This document shows, in pieces, positions 55,501 to 63,292 of a DNA stretch of 64,000 nt. Position numbers and translations under genes: made by a program. Source of the stretch: CAZFDE01 sp964517795 (GTDB taxonomy: Bacteria; Planctomycetota; Phycisphaerae; Sedimentisphaerales; Anaerobacaceae); contig CAZFDE010000005.1 of the NCBI GenBank assembly GCA_964517795.1, positions 1-64,000 of the forward strand, written 5' to 3'. Numbering within the stretch: position 1 is the stretch's first letter; each line of letters begins with the position of its first letter. The notes under the pieces were generated by a model. It was not told where the DNA came from. It was given only the letters and a program-made list of their open reading frames with translations, and did no database searches.

Positions 55501-55916
55501 TATTGAGAGAAGCATATTTTGAGAGTTCTAAAAAAGGAAAATATTATGCTCGACTCAAAGATATTTATGATTATTGGTATGTTAAATTGCCAGAAATCCA
55601 AAGTGATATTCCTTGGACATTCACATTGCTGCGGAGTTTAACTGAAAGTATTGAAGATTTTAGATTTCTCGGAAATGCTAAAGATGCTTATATCGCTCTA
55701 AACTCTAATAATCAAATTAAAACCCTACAAGATTTGATTCATATGTTACTGTACCAAGAATATGATGGTGCCGCGAAAAAAGATGATTTAGAAAAACAAT
55801 TGGTCAGTGAAGGTATTCTGAGGAAGCATTTGACACCAAACATGTTAAATGACTCAGACAAAATAGTTATTAACGGAAATAATGTAATTGCAAAAGAGCT
55901 AGTCCAAAATGTTTAA
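52509..55916 (+). CDS. RNA polymerase alpha-CTD-repeat / sigma-70 region-4 fusion protein
   Basis: A 1135-residue protein with an architecture I do not recognise. Residues 87-133, 188-236, 260-308 and 362-412 resemble the helix-hairpin-helix alpha-CTD of RNA polymerase (e.g. VRTQHCLRRLGVITLQGFLE, CKGAGQKVLSEIK). They form two copies of a 175-residue unit (78-236 and 253-412; RSPANKENIKFLPLFS repeats earlier TPANHEIFKNLPLFS). Residues 439-492 match sigma-70 region 4: LTTRERKVILLRAG, TLEQIAKHL, then LTRERIRQIQSKAEKKLRHP, keeping the -35-contacting residues. About 648-710 resembles a HARE-HTH winged helix (EQILKDSRKPLHFTEI). The C-terminal 400 residues are unassigned and AT-rich in code. It overlaps the next gene by 8 bases. 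It may sense or hijack transcription, or bind DNA structurally. Confidence 0.8.
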   Translation: MSDFLEQSVDILKLGTKELHALRLLKVESIKDFIKLKLNSDLMPRGYGYFTYKSLQKTQKKLLKKQHILVQKTNRDKTQIFSEILNRVNVRTQHCLRRLGVITLQGFLELTDEDVLGCKGAGQKVLSEIKMIQNDYIHLRSFDSNSFLSTPANHEIFKNLPLFSSKPLPITDVELNSSYFPYLKVEQIQLPDWTSQYLKQMNIKTFGELLLTPGEEFLQLSGFGTNKLHELKQAAYLFLSCNIEQKGAKDKKEIFKDVIQTMSVRTQNILKRLEVNTTKELLFLTDQEIIHCKGAGYKVLSEIKLFQKKYRHLKSIPLVDCLRSPANKENIKFLPLFSNEPLAENNIDLHPSYLPIKKLSEIMFPSRATKLFKNLKIRTIGELLLTPPQTFIDQDNVGIITIKQIREKIENCILNNQNHINIFNKSFSSTDLLKNFTQTALTTRERKVILLRAGVFDSVNTLEQIAKHLRLTRERIRQIQSKAEKKLRHPSNIKLLNKLQNNIEQIIKYSGGRILLSELAKKLDYELSWDKPSKISVIDFIISLFGNMKTDNEIVYLDDFPCRYCNAAKDAIENKMRLSFEVNIKDISDKTKEFCSSQDCKLFDQEKTNFSCIFIKHYIANRPKLRKLYSCHNNLICKAELKCLKYGPKHLAVEQILKDSRKPLHFTEITSIYKDYRPEEKVSDQSIYGILGNLNKAVLWDRGTFIHYDYILFDTEFTDDVSDWLFLNLRNGLSFISISGAYSTFKKRCKKLNIKSEMALYSYLRLERPKKLFLNKYPFITRTNRKISVQDFLVDYVKARDGEIPLNELKEHLKTYGFKNHLGNMLRNVPSLLIADNNKIIHVDNLNITSPRFYKICKYAQSLLLNSNIISVQKVYKDKMISCKLLGINGPRLLFSCFQNFGQQFIITGRYPQLKSLDKKHLKGLGIRTEFEDYLKKHGTCSKEGLIEHFVEKMGYSEGSIEAAVYYLDDILLYTPNCYINRTNLGWSQKQYNKLLQILREAYFESSKKGKYYARLKDIYDYWYVKLPEIQSDIPWTFTLLRSLTESIEDFRFLGNAKDAYIALNSNNQIKTLQDLIHMLLYQEYDGAAKKDDLEKQLVSEGILRKHLTPNMLNDSDKIVINGNNVIAKELVQNV

Positions 55917-58020
55917 AAAGCTTAATTTACAACCTATTTACGATAGTTCGGAGCTAAGCATTATTAACGAACTTATAATTCCGCTTTTATCAAATTCCGT
56001 AGCATATCACAGAGGTGTCGGTTTTTTTACTTCTGGTTGGCTTCGATTGGCATCAAAAGGGTTGGCTAAATTAATAGAAAATGGTGGAACAGCAAAAATA
56101 GTAGTTTCACCATTATTATGTGAAGGGGATTGGAAAGCTTTGGTTTTGGGTGAAGAAGCTAAACACAATAAAGTACTAAAAGAAAAACTACATCTTAGTC
56201 TAGATGAGATAAGTAAAAATCTTGAAGCAAATACTCTCAGCACATTAGCATGGATGGTTGCGGATGAATTGGTTGAATTTAAATTTGCCATTGCAAAACA
56301 GGAGTTTGCTGGGGGTGATTACCATGATAAAGTTGGATTATTTCAAGACAACAATGGTGATGAAATAGCAATACATGGATCTTTCAATGATACACTGAAG
56401 GGCACATTAAATGGAGAAGCCTTTTCTGTATTTAAGTCTTGGGAAACAGGGCAAAATCCTTATGTAGTTAAACACAAACAACGTTTAATTAAGCTTTGGA
56501 ATAACAATAATGGTCAATTTATTGTTTATACCATTCCGGAAGCTATAAAAAAACAATTCATTCAGTACCGTACCCAAGAGCGGCCCTACATTCTTAAAAA
56601 TAAAAGTACTGCTGCTGTAGCTAAAATAGCTGATAATGCGATTAATCTCCGCTATTATCAAAAAAAAGCTATTCAAGAGTGGCTGTCTAATGAGCGTAAA
56701 GGTATTTTTGAGATGGCTACGGGAACAGGAAAAACATTTACTGCATTAGCAACAGCACAAAAAGCCTTTGAAATTGACAACATTCAAGCCTTGGTAGTCT
56801 TAGTTCCATACATACATCTTTTAGAACAATGGGCAGAGGAAACGGAAAAATTTGGATATGTGCCTGTATTATGTAGCGGTCAGCACAAACATTGGCCCAA
56901 AAAGGCTAGATCTAAAATTGAAGATTATAATCTTGGTAGCCTAAAAAAGATATGCCTTATTTCAGTTCACCATACAGCTTCCACTAATCGCTTTTTAAAA
57001 ACAGTTGGCAAACTTAAAAACCATTCAATGGTCGTTGCGGATGAAGTACATCGCTTAGGTTCCGGAGAATTAAAAAAAGCCCTTTATGAAAAGTACCAAT
57101 ATCGTTTGGGACTCTCAGCAACTCCTGAACGATGGTATGATGAAATTGGGACACAAGCGCTATTTAATTACTTTGAAGGTATATGTTACAGGTATGGCTT
57201 AAGCGAAGCCATAGAAAATAAATACCTCACACCTTATGATTATAATCCCATACTTGTTGAGTTAACGTCTGATGAATTAGACAAATATGAACAGCTTACC
57301 AATAAAATAATCTCACTGGCACCACAAGCCAAGGCTGATATTGAAGTTTCAGAAACGTTAAAAATTCTTTTGCTAAAAAGAACTGAATTAATTGCAAAAG
57401 CTGCACATAAATTACCAGTACTTATAAAATTGCTTAAAGGCATTATTTCAGAAACATATAGGGAACAGCAAGAAGCCTCACACATTTTAATTTATTGTGC
57501 TCCTGGCAAACATAGAGAAATCTTAAAGGCTGTTTCCGATATAGGCTTACGATGCCATGAGTTTGTGCACACCGTATCATTAAAAGATCGAAGAAAGGTA
57601 TTAACAGATTTTAAATCTGGTCATATACAAGTCTTGGTTGCCGTTAAGTGTCTGGACGAAGGTGTTGATGTGCCTGCAACACAATCAGCTTTTATTCTTG
57701 CCAGTAGCACTAACCCAATGGAATATGTTCAACGCCGAGGTAGGATATTAAGGCCATCTGAAGGAAAAAATAAAGCAAATATTTATGATTTCATTGTTAC
57801 ACCGTCTGCCAATAATATTATTGGAGATAAGTTTGCAGGGGTACTTAAACGTGAAATGCCCCGGTTTGTAGAATTTTCTTCTTTAGCAAAAAATAAATTT
57901 CAAGCAAGAAAAGTAGTGCGTGAAATGTTAGATAAGAATGGGCTATTAGATTTATTAGACAAATTTCCTTGGGATATTTACAGGGAAGCAAAAAAGGACA
58001 TGTTAAATGATTACGAATAA
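55909..58020 (+). CDS. superfamily 2 helicase with N-terminal phospholipase-D-like domain
   Basis: A 703-residue protein. The N-terminal 220 residues are PLD/restriction-like: HDK (His139, Lys141) and HGSFND (Ser158, Asn160) form one HxK(x)n catalytic half, typical of defence-associated PLD nucleases. The helicase follows: Walker A MATGTGKT (272-276), DEVH (378-381), SAT (403-405), and motif VI QRRGRILRPSEG. This pattern occurs in restriction helicases of Dnd/BREX/DISARM-type systems. The HKD half may act as a dimer. It would unwind or cut invading DNA. The start overlaps the preceding gene by 8 bases (ATGTTTAA); 19 bases separate it from the next small gene. Confidence 0.88.
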   Translation: MFKKLNLQPIYDSSELSIINELIIPLLSNSVAYHRGVGFFTSGWLRLASKGLAKLIENGGTAKIVVSPLLCEGDWKALVLGEEAKHNKVLKEKLHLSLDEISKNLEANTLSTLAWMVADELVEFKFAIAKQEFAGGDYHDKVGLFQDNNGDEIAIHGSFNDTLKGTLNGEAFSVFKSWETGQNPYVVKHKQRLIKLWNNNNGQFIVYTIPEAIKKQFIQYRTQERPYILKNKSTAAVAKIADNAINLRYYQKKAIQEWLSNERKGIFEMATGTGKTFTALATAQKAFEIDNIQALVVLVPYIHLLEQWAEETEKFGYVPVLCSGQHKHWPKKARSKIEDYNLGSLKKICLISVHHTASTNRFLKTVGKLKNHSMVVADEVHRLGSGELKKALYEKYQYRLGLSATPERWYDEIGTQALFNYFEGICYRYGLSEAIENKYLTPYDYNPILVELTSDELDKYEQLTNKIISLAPQAKADIEVSETLKILLLKRTELIAKAAHKLPVLIKLLKGIISETYREQQEASHILIYCAPGKHREILKAVSDIGLRCHEFVHTVSLKDRRKVLTDFKSGHIQVLVAVKCLDEGVDVPATQSAFILASSTNPMEYVQRRGRILRPSEGKNKANIYDFIVTPSANNIIGDKFAGVLKREMPRFVEFSSLAKNKFQARKVVREMLDKNGLLDLLDKFPWDIYREAKKDMLNDYE

Positions 58021-58039
58021 TATGAATAAGAGGTGATAC

Positions 58040-58210
58040 ATGGCAGAAATAAATGACTTGATAATTAAAAAACTCAAAGCTTATCCCAGGGATGTTCAGA
58101 AGATAGCAATAAAAGCTATTGAGTTATCTGAAAATCAACCAGAAATCACAGTTCGCGATAGGATTGAAGCTGAAATAAGAAGTATTGTCAAAATGGATGG
58201 ACAAAAATGA
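58040..58210 (+). CDS. small protein of the DndD-like operon
   Basis: A 56-residue acidic/basic, probably helical protein (EINDLIIKKLKAYPRDVQ, then IAIKAIELSEN and TVRDRIEAEIRSIVK). AGAGGTG lies just upstream of the ATG, and the stop overlaps the DndD-like start (ATGA), so it is translationally coupled. Small proteins of this size accompany DndD-like ATPases in other genomes, and I believe a DNA-modification-associated small protein family is annotated. Here that link is an inference from position and size. Confidence 0.75.
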   Translation: MAEINDLIIKKLKAYPRDVQKIAIKAIELSENQPEITVRDRIEAEIRSIVKMDGQK

Positions 58211-60252
58211 TACTTAAAGAAATAAAGTTTAAAAATTTTAGGCAGTTCAAGGATGAACAGAACATCAAATTTGCTTATAGTTCCGGTAAAAAAAATGTGA
58301 CGGTAATATTTGGGCAAAATGGGCGAGGTAAAACGGCTGTTTTTAGGGCTATCATGTTTTGCTTGTACGGAGACAGAAAACTTTCCCAAGACGGCGAAAC
58401 AGCTGAAAAAGAGATACATCTTGTTAATACAGCAGCCTTGGAAAATTCTAAAGGCAGCAACGAACCGGTAGAAACTTATGTACAGCTAGATTTCGAACAC
58501 AGAGGAATTAAATATTCGATCAAACGCACTCTTTTAGGAATAATTGAAGGAAATAGGGTCATCGAAGAGCTTGGAGAAATAACCCTTTATCAAACTGATG
58601 AAAAAGGAAATACTCGGCCAATACGTGATCCTAAAGACATAAATGAGGTTGTTAACAAAATACTCGACCAAAGAGTTCGTGAATACTTTTTATTTGATGG
58701 GGAAAAAATTGAGCGACTTACAAGGGCAAGTCAGGACCAGAAAAGAGAAATTTCTAAGGGCATTCGAAATCTTCTAAATATTGATTCTCTGCAAAAATCA
58801 ATAGGTGCTATAAAAAAAGTTCGAAAAAAGCTTGATACTGAGTTGGCAAATAATTCTTCAGGAGAATTGGCCAGAGTAATAAAAAAAATAAACGATAATA
58901 TTGACAAAAGAGATAAGCTCGAAAAAGAACTTGAAGAGTTAGGGCAAGAATATGATTTGGCGCGTTCCGAAAAAATCGATGTTGACAAAAAACTTGACGA
59001 ATATGGTGAGATTGCTGATTTAATAAGACAACGTAAAGAATTGGAGCGTGAGGAGAAGGAAAGGGAAAGTTCTTTGCATGAAAACAGCATAAACATGCGT
59101 ACTCGCATAGGCAAGGGATCATTTCTGTTAGTCAGTAATTTAGTTGACCGCGTTTACGAAGAAATCGAACAATGCAAAAAAAGGGGTGAAATACCATCAG
59201 AAATAAGGCGAGAACTTATAGAAAAAATATTAATAGAACAAAAATGTATTTGTGGCAGAAATATAAAACCTGACTCTGATGCTTTCCATAAAATTATAGA
59301 ATGGAAGAATAAAACCGCAGACATTACTCTTCAAGATATAATACTTGAGGTATGGAGACATCTAAGCACAATTCGCAGTAGAAAAGAAGATACTGGAGAA
59401 TCAATTGAAGCTGCACTTCAAAAATATGGTGTGGATAAAAATGAACTGGAAGAAGCAAGACGTAAAATACAAAACATCAGTGAAAAAATTGGCAGCGATG
59501 TTCGCCAGGATGCAGTTGGGTTAGAACAACATAGGAAGAATATAGAAGACAGTTTAGTAAAAATAGAAGCTAAACGCCAATTAATAGATTCTGAAATTAT
59601 CGCACTAAAAGAGGAATATCAGAGCTTAACCAAACAGCGTAAAGAATTCGAGAAGAAAGAAGGTTTGATCGGGGAATTGAATAGCCGAGCGGATTTGGCT
59701 TCACGATGTTACGATGCTCTTTTCGAAATATATAAAGAATTTACTGATGATGTTAAAATTAGCCTTGGCAAGGAAGCAACTCAAGTTTTAGAAAAACTAT
59801 TATCCGAACATGGTCATAAGAATTTGCGAGAAGTAAAAATAGCCAATGATTATTCTCTCCAAGTTGTGGATAAATGGGGCAAGCCTTTCCTGGCCAATAT
59901 TTCTGCTGGTGAACGGCAGATCATGTCAATATCCTTTATAACGGCTCTTGCTAAAGCTGCTTCAGGCGGTAATACTTTAGAAATGCCTTTATTTATGGAC
60001 ACCCCTTTTGGCCGCTTATCTTCTGACCACCGCCAAAATCTTATTGAAGTTATTCCAAATGAAACAACGCAATGGATACTTCTTGCTACAGATACAGAAT
60101 TTAGAAAACAAGAGGCTATACTTTTGAAGGATGGTGGAAGATGGGGTAGATTTTATACTTTAGAAACAAACAATGATGGAAGTACAAGAATCCAAGAACG
60201 TAAAATTCAGGAATCAATGCAATTATTAATTGATGAAATAGAGGATTATTGA
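58207..60252 (+). CDS. DndD-like SMC/RecF-type ATPase
   Basis: A 681-residue SMC-family ATPase resembling DndD of phosphorothioation systems. Walker A is GQNGRGKT (36-43). Two long coiled-coil arms flank a zinc-hook-like CIC (KCICGRNIK, about residue 346). The ABC signature is ISAGERQIMS (about 564) and Walker B FMDTPFGRLS (about 595). EYFLFDGEKIERL, typical of DndD, follows the Walker A lobe. DndD dimers bind DNA and hydrolyse ATP, and coiled coils hold the arms. It lies between the small protein and the Dnd-associated-4-like gene with 1-base gap or overlap. Without DndC/E the modification chemistry, if any, must come from elsewhere. Confidence 0.88.
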   Translation: MILKEIKFKNFRQFKDEQNIKFAYSSGKKNVTVIFGQNGRGKTAVFRAIMFCLYGDRKLSQDGETAEKEIHLVNTAALENSKGSNEPVETYVQLDFEHRGIKYSIKRTLLGIIEGNRVIEELGEITLYQTDEKGNTRPIRDPKDINEVVNKILDQRVREYFLFDGEKIERLTRASQDQKREISKGIRNLLNIDSLQKSIGAIKKVRKKLDTELANNSSGELARVIKKINDNIDKRDKLEKELEELGQEYDLARSEKIDVDKKLDEYGEIADLIRQRKELEREEKERESSLHENSINMRTRIGKGSFLLVSNLVDRVYEEIEQCKKRGEIPSEIRRELIEKILIEQKCICGRNIKPDSDAFHKIIEWKNKTADITLQDIILEVWRHLSTIRSRKEDTGESIEAALQKYGVDKNELEEARRKIQNISEKIGSDVRQDAVGLEQHRKNIEDSLVKIEAKRQLIDSEIIALKEEYQSLTKQRKEFEKKEGLIGELNSRADLASRCYDALFEIYKEFTDDVKISLGKEATQVLEKLLSEHGHKNLREVKIANDYSLQVVDKWGKPFLANISAGERQIMSISFITALAKAASGGNTLEMPLFMDTPFGRLSSDHRQNLIEVIPNETTQWILLATDTEFRKQEAILLKDGGRWGRFYTLETNNDGSTRIQERKIQESMQLLIDEIEDY

Positions 60253-60253
60253 T

Positions 60254-60691
60254 ATGAGCATGTCAACAGACTTGAGAGTAAAGGTAAATAAAGAATACTC
60301 GGATTTATATACGGATTGGAGAAACCTCTGTTCTGATATGCACGAGTTATTTTTCTTGTGTGTTTGTTTGGGTTACAATGCTCAAAAAAATACTCCTTTG
60401 GGAAGAAAAGGTGAACCGAAATTTTGGTCGGGTACAATAACTCCTGAAGAATGGAGTTGCTTTTATGCAATGCTTCTCAAAAAAAACCAAATGGATCCTA
60501 AGTCTGTTATGGATGACAAAATAGTTATGTCTGAAATGGAAGGCTTTGCTAATGCCGGAATGGAAATATTAATTGACGAACTTTTAACTGATTTTACTAT
60601 TGGAGACAGAAAAAACCTTAGAATTGATAGCAGTAGCTCAAAAGACTTGGCTAAAAGTATTTTGGCTTATATTAATGATTTAGCACAATAA
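60254..60691 (+). CDS. Dnd-associated protein 4-like
   Basis: A 145-residue protein resembling the TIGR04062 family (Dnd system-associated protein 4). The match pattern is ELFFLCVCLGYNAQKNTPLG, then KGEPKFWS and FANAGMEILIDEL. Its biochemical role is unknown; it is found with DNA phosphorothioation and related modification operons. It follows the DndD-like gene by one base and the radical SAM gene follows by one base, so it is a core operon member. The family assignment is from remembered motif similarity, not alignment. Confidence 0.72.
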   Translation: MSMSTDLRVKVNKEYSDLYTDWRNLCSDMHELFFLCVCLGYNAQKNTPLGRKGEPKFWSGTITPEEWSCFYAMLLKKNQMDPKSVMDDKIVMSEMEGFANAGMEILIDELLTDFTIGDRKNLRIDSSSSKDLAKSILAYINDLAQ

Positions 60692-60692
60692 A

Positions 60693-62045
60693 ATGAGAAT
60701 ATTATTAGTTGAACCTGATTATAAAAATAAATACCCACCTTTGGGACTTATGAAACTTTCTGCTTTTCATAAGCGAATAGGAGATTTTGTAAAGTTTGTA
60801 AAAGGATGTGATAGAGAAATTGTCCAGGAAGAATGGGACAGAATTTATATAAGTACATTATTTACGTTCTATTGGAACAAAACTTTGCAAACCGTCAAAT
60901 ATTATGAGCGAAAAACAACTGATCCTAAAAAAATTTTTATCGGTGGCGTTTTAGCTACACTTCTTACTGAAGAGATTAAAAAAGAAACAAATGTCAATAT
61001 TGTTAGAGGCCTTATTACATCACCTCATGATATTGGCTTAAAAGGGTCGTATTGTATAGACCATATAATGCCGGATTACAGCATCTTAAGTGAAATCAAT
61101 TATAAGTATTCTACAGAAAATGCTTATATTGGCTACGCAACTCGTGGTTGCCCTAATAGATGCGATTTTTGCGCAGTAAAAAGCATAGAACCTAATTTTG
61201 AACATTATTTACCACTAAAAAAACAGATCAAGGGCGTAGAGGATATTTATGGTACTCGTAAAGACTTACTACTTCTTGATAATAATGTCCTGGCATCTAA
61301 TAAGTTTAAAACGATCATTGAAGACATAATTAGTTTGGGTTTTGGAAAAGGAGCCACGTTAAACGGCAAAAAACGATACGTTGATTTCAATCAAGGTATA
61401 GATGCTAGGAAATTTAGTAAAAAAAATGCTAAGCTACTGTCAAAAATAGCACTAAAACCTTTAAGATTAGCATTTGACAGCATCAAATATCGAAATATTT
61501 ATGAAAAGAGCGTTAGATTAGCAAGTGAATGGGGGATTTCTCATCTGTCAAATTATATTCTTTATAACTATACTGATACACCCGAAGATTTTTACCAAAG
61601 GCTTAAAATTAATATTCGACTAAACAGACAGCTTGGAACCAAAATATACTCATTTCCTATGAAATATATTCCTCTTGATTCAAAAAACAGGAGGTATATT
61701 GGCGAAAACTGGAATAGACAATATATTCGTGGGGTTCAATGCATTCTTTTAGCAACACATGGTATGGTGGGGCCTAATAATGAGTTTTTTAAAGCAGCGT
61801 TTGGTAGTTCTCAAGAAGAGTTTAAGAAAATAATTTCAATGCCAGAAAAATATATAATATACAGAGAAGCACATAAGAATAATGGAGCTCTGGATTGGAA
61901 GTTGCTTTACAATCGTTTATCACCTGGACAAAAAAGAACTTTTCATTCAAAACTCTTCTCAAAAAGAATTGATAAATTAGATGTGATTCGAGAAAGTAGC
62001 ATTAGACTTAAAAATATATACAGTCATTACACAGCCATCCCATAA
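60693..62045 (+). CDS. radical SAM protein with a B12-binding-like N-terminus
   Basis: A 450-residue radical SAM enzyme. The cluster motif is CPNRCDFC (Cys153, 157, 160). The N-terminal 110 residues (RILLVEPDYKNKYPPLGLMK, then IFIGGVLATLL) look like the Rossmann domain of cobalamin-binding or methylthiotransferase-like radical SAM proteins; the usual DxHxxG B12 motif is not seen. In the middle FNQGIDARK and LAFDSIKY fit the TIM barrel. The enzyme could modify DNA, a nucleotide or a protein for the system. An insertion sequence replaced the last residues: the frame now ends TAIP, while the uninterrupted frame would end IGN (63396-63404) and stop at 63405. The enzyme should still be functional. 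Confidence 0.86.
   Translation: MRILLVEPDYKNKYPPLGLMKLSAFHKRIGDFVKFVKGCDREIVQEEWDRIYISTLFTFYWNKTLQTVKYYERKTTDPKKIFIGGVLATLLTEEIKKETNVNIVRGLITSPHDIGLKGSYCIDHIMPDYSILSEINYKYSTENAYIGYATRGCPNRCDFCAVKSIEPNFEHYLPLKKQIKGVEDIYGTRKDLLLLDNNVLASNKFKTIIEDIISLGFGKGATLNGKKRYVDFNQGIDARKFSKKNAKLLSKIALKPLRLAFDSIKYRNIYEKSVRLASEWGISHLSNYILYNYTDTPEDFYQRLKINIRLNRQLGTKIYSFPMKYIPLDSKNRRYIGENWNRQYIRGVQCILLATHGMVGPNNEFFKAAFGSSQEEFKKIISMPEKYIIYREAHKNNGALDWKLLYNRLSPGQKRTFHSKLFSKRIDKLDVIRESSIRLKNIYSHYTAIP
62021..62029. repeat. left copy of 9-bp target-site duplication
   Basis: CAGTCATTA, identical to 63386-63394, directly outside the left end of the insertion sequence. Confidence 0.9.
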
Positions 62046-62109
62046 GTTTGTAGATTTTGCATCGTGACCTCATTTACCGTAGCAATAAGGCCATTTTTGT
62101 GGTGCGTTT

Positions 62110-62238
62110 CTATAACCCCAGTTTGCAATTTTTATTGGCTATTATCAATTCGGCAAGATGATCCTTGATCTGAGATTCATTAATTTTGATAACATTATTA
62201 AAGTTCTTGTGCTGTTGTGACGATTCATTGTTATGCAT
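62110..62238 (-). pseudogene. remnant of IS256-type transposase N-terminus
   Basis: A 42-residue frame on the minus strand starts after AAAGGACAG and contains INESQIKDHLAEL, which resembles the opening of IS256-family transposases (typically followed by VRGTVEETLN). The match ends after 13 residues and the frame stops. It lies in the 250 bases downstream of the IS4-type transposase, inside the same inverted repeats. This suggests a chimeric or damaged element. Evidence is short. Confidence 0.45.
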
Positions 62239-62244
62239 CGTTCT

Positions 62245-62303
62245 GTCCTTTCTTTGTTTTAATGGTTAATAATTATTTTTATACCATCGACCAAAGAAAG
62301 GAC
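62245..62303. promoter_or_regulatory. RBS-sequestering hairpin inside the insertion sequence
   Basis: GTCCTTTCTTTG (62245-62256) and CAAAGAAAGGAC (62292-62303) form a perfect 12-bp stem, with an inner ATGGT/ACCAT pairing. On the minus strand the right arm in transcripts contains the Shine-Dalgarno of the IS256-type relic, which would be hidden in read-through RNA. The stop codon region of the IS4 transposase lies within it. Confidence 0.5.
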
Positions 62304-63292
62304 TCTTTTAATTTCAATTTCAAATGTGCGAAAAATATTATACGTTCCCGCTTGAAAAACACCTCGACACCCCAGCGACATTTATACAAATCACAAATAC
62401 TGCTCGGTGCCCATATCATATTGTTTGTGATAAATGTCATTGTTTTTTTCACGCCATTAATTTCCACTTCAGCTGTAATTAAACGTAATCTCTGCGGGTA
62501 AGCCTTGCGGCTTTTCAGTGTTTTAAGTTCGATTAATACATCGCTAAGAATATCACCCTTTGGTTTTGTATGCCGTTTAACAATACGATACTGCATATTG
62601 TCTTTAGCACGAGTAACCCAGAAAACGCATCGTCTGTCAAGGTCAGCCAGATGCGTGAAATCCACGTAGGCCTTATCAAACACCGATATTTCGCCACTTT
62701 TAAGATTCAGGCAGAGGCGATAGGCTTCGGTGGAATCATGCGTAGAAGCCTCTTTGACGATAGCGAATTGCGGCAGAAATGTCTGGAGGTTAAGCTGCAT
62801 ATGACACTTTGCCGCCGCTTTACGCCTGCGATGTTTGGCCCAGTCAATACAATTTGCAACAAGCTGAATAGTGGTTGAGTCAATTGCATAGATTGTTCGC
62901 TTGAACCGTCTTGGCAGACCGGAATACTTATGGTTACGCCCGAAGTCGGGGTGTTTGTTTTCGATATGGGACAGCACATCCCAGAAGAGTGTTTGTGCCA
63001 TATTGGGGTCTCGAACACGGTTTGCATGCGACAGGCCATTCCTGCTGGGCGGTGTTGCACCGCGAATAGTTGTCAAAACTCCCGAATGATTACGCAATGT
63101 GTCTGCCACGTCGTTGAGCGATAGGCTGTGTGCAATCTGGACGTGCAACATAGCAACAACATGCGACCAAGGCGAAAAAGATCGTGCTTTCTTGTCTATT
63201 CCGAAAGACCGGGCAAGTTTTGGAACAAGATGAGCTGGAATATGCTGGCATATTTGATTGAGAATGGTATAGTTATGTTTAGCTGGCTTCAT
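62279..63292 (-). CDS. IS4-type transposase, C-terminus probably damaged
   Basis: A 337-residue DDE transposase with an N-terminal DUF4372-like part (VQIAHSLSLNDVADTLR, then NGLSHANRVRD). The DDE residues are visible as YAIDSTTIQL, VFDKAYVDFTHL and the Glu in YKCRWGVEVFFK. The expected YREK Lys seven residues after the Glu is Arg, and the following IIFFAHLKLKLKESFLWSMV does not match the family, so the end is probably frame-shifted or replaced. AGGAG precedes the ATG at 63292, and TATAAT (minus strand, plus 63316-63321) is a likely -10. Transposition may now need another copy's enzyme. Confidence 0.8.
   Translation of the reverse strand: MKPAKHNYTILNQICQHIPAHLVPKLARSFGIDKKARSFSPWSHVVAMLHVQIAHSLSLNDVADTLRNHSGVLTTIRGATPPSRNGLSHANRVRDPNMAQTLFWDVLSHIENKHPDFGRNHKYSGLPRRFKRTIYAIDSTTIQLVANCIDWAKHRRRKAAAKCHMQLNLQTFLPQFAIVKEASTHDSTEAYRLCLNLKSGEISVFDKAYVDFTHLADLDRRCVFWVTRAKDNMQYRIVKRHTKPKGDILSDVLIELKTLKSRKAYPQRLRLITAEVEINGVKKTMTFITNNMIWAPSSICDLYKCRWGVEVFFKRERIIFFAHLKLKLKESFLWSMV

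Noticed and set aside
52331..62045. A complete Dnd phosphorothioation system
   Set aside because: No cysteine desulfurase, DndB (DGQHR), PAPS-reductase-like DndC or DndE is encoded; only the DndD-like and associated-protein-4-like genes are present.
60693..62045. Radical SAM gene as a pseudogene broken by the insertion
   Set aside because: Rebuilding the site shows only the last three residues changed (IGN to TAIP); the domain is complete.
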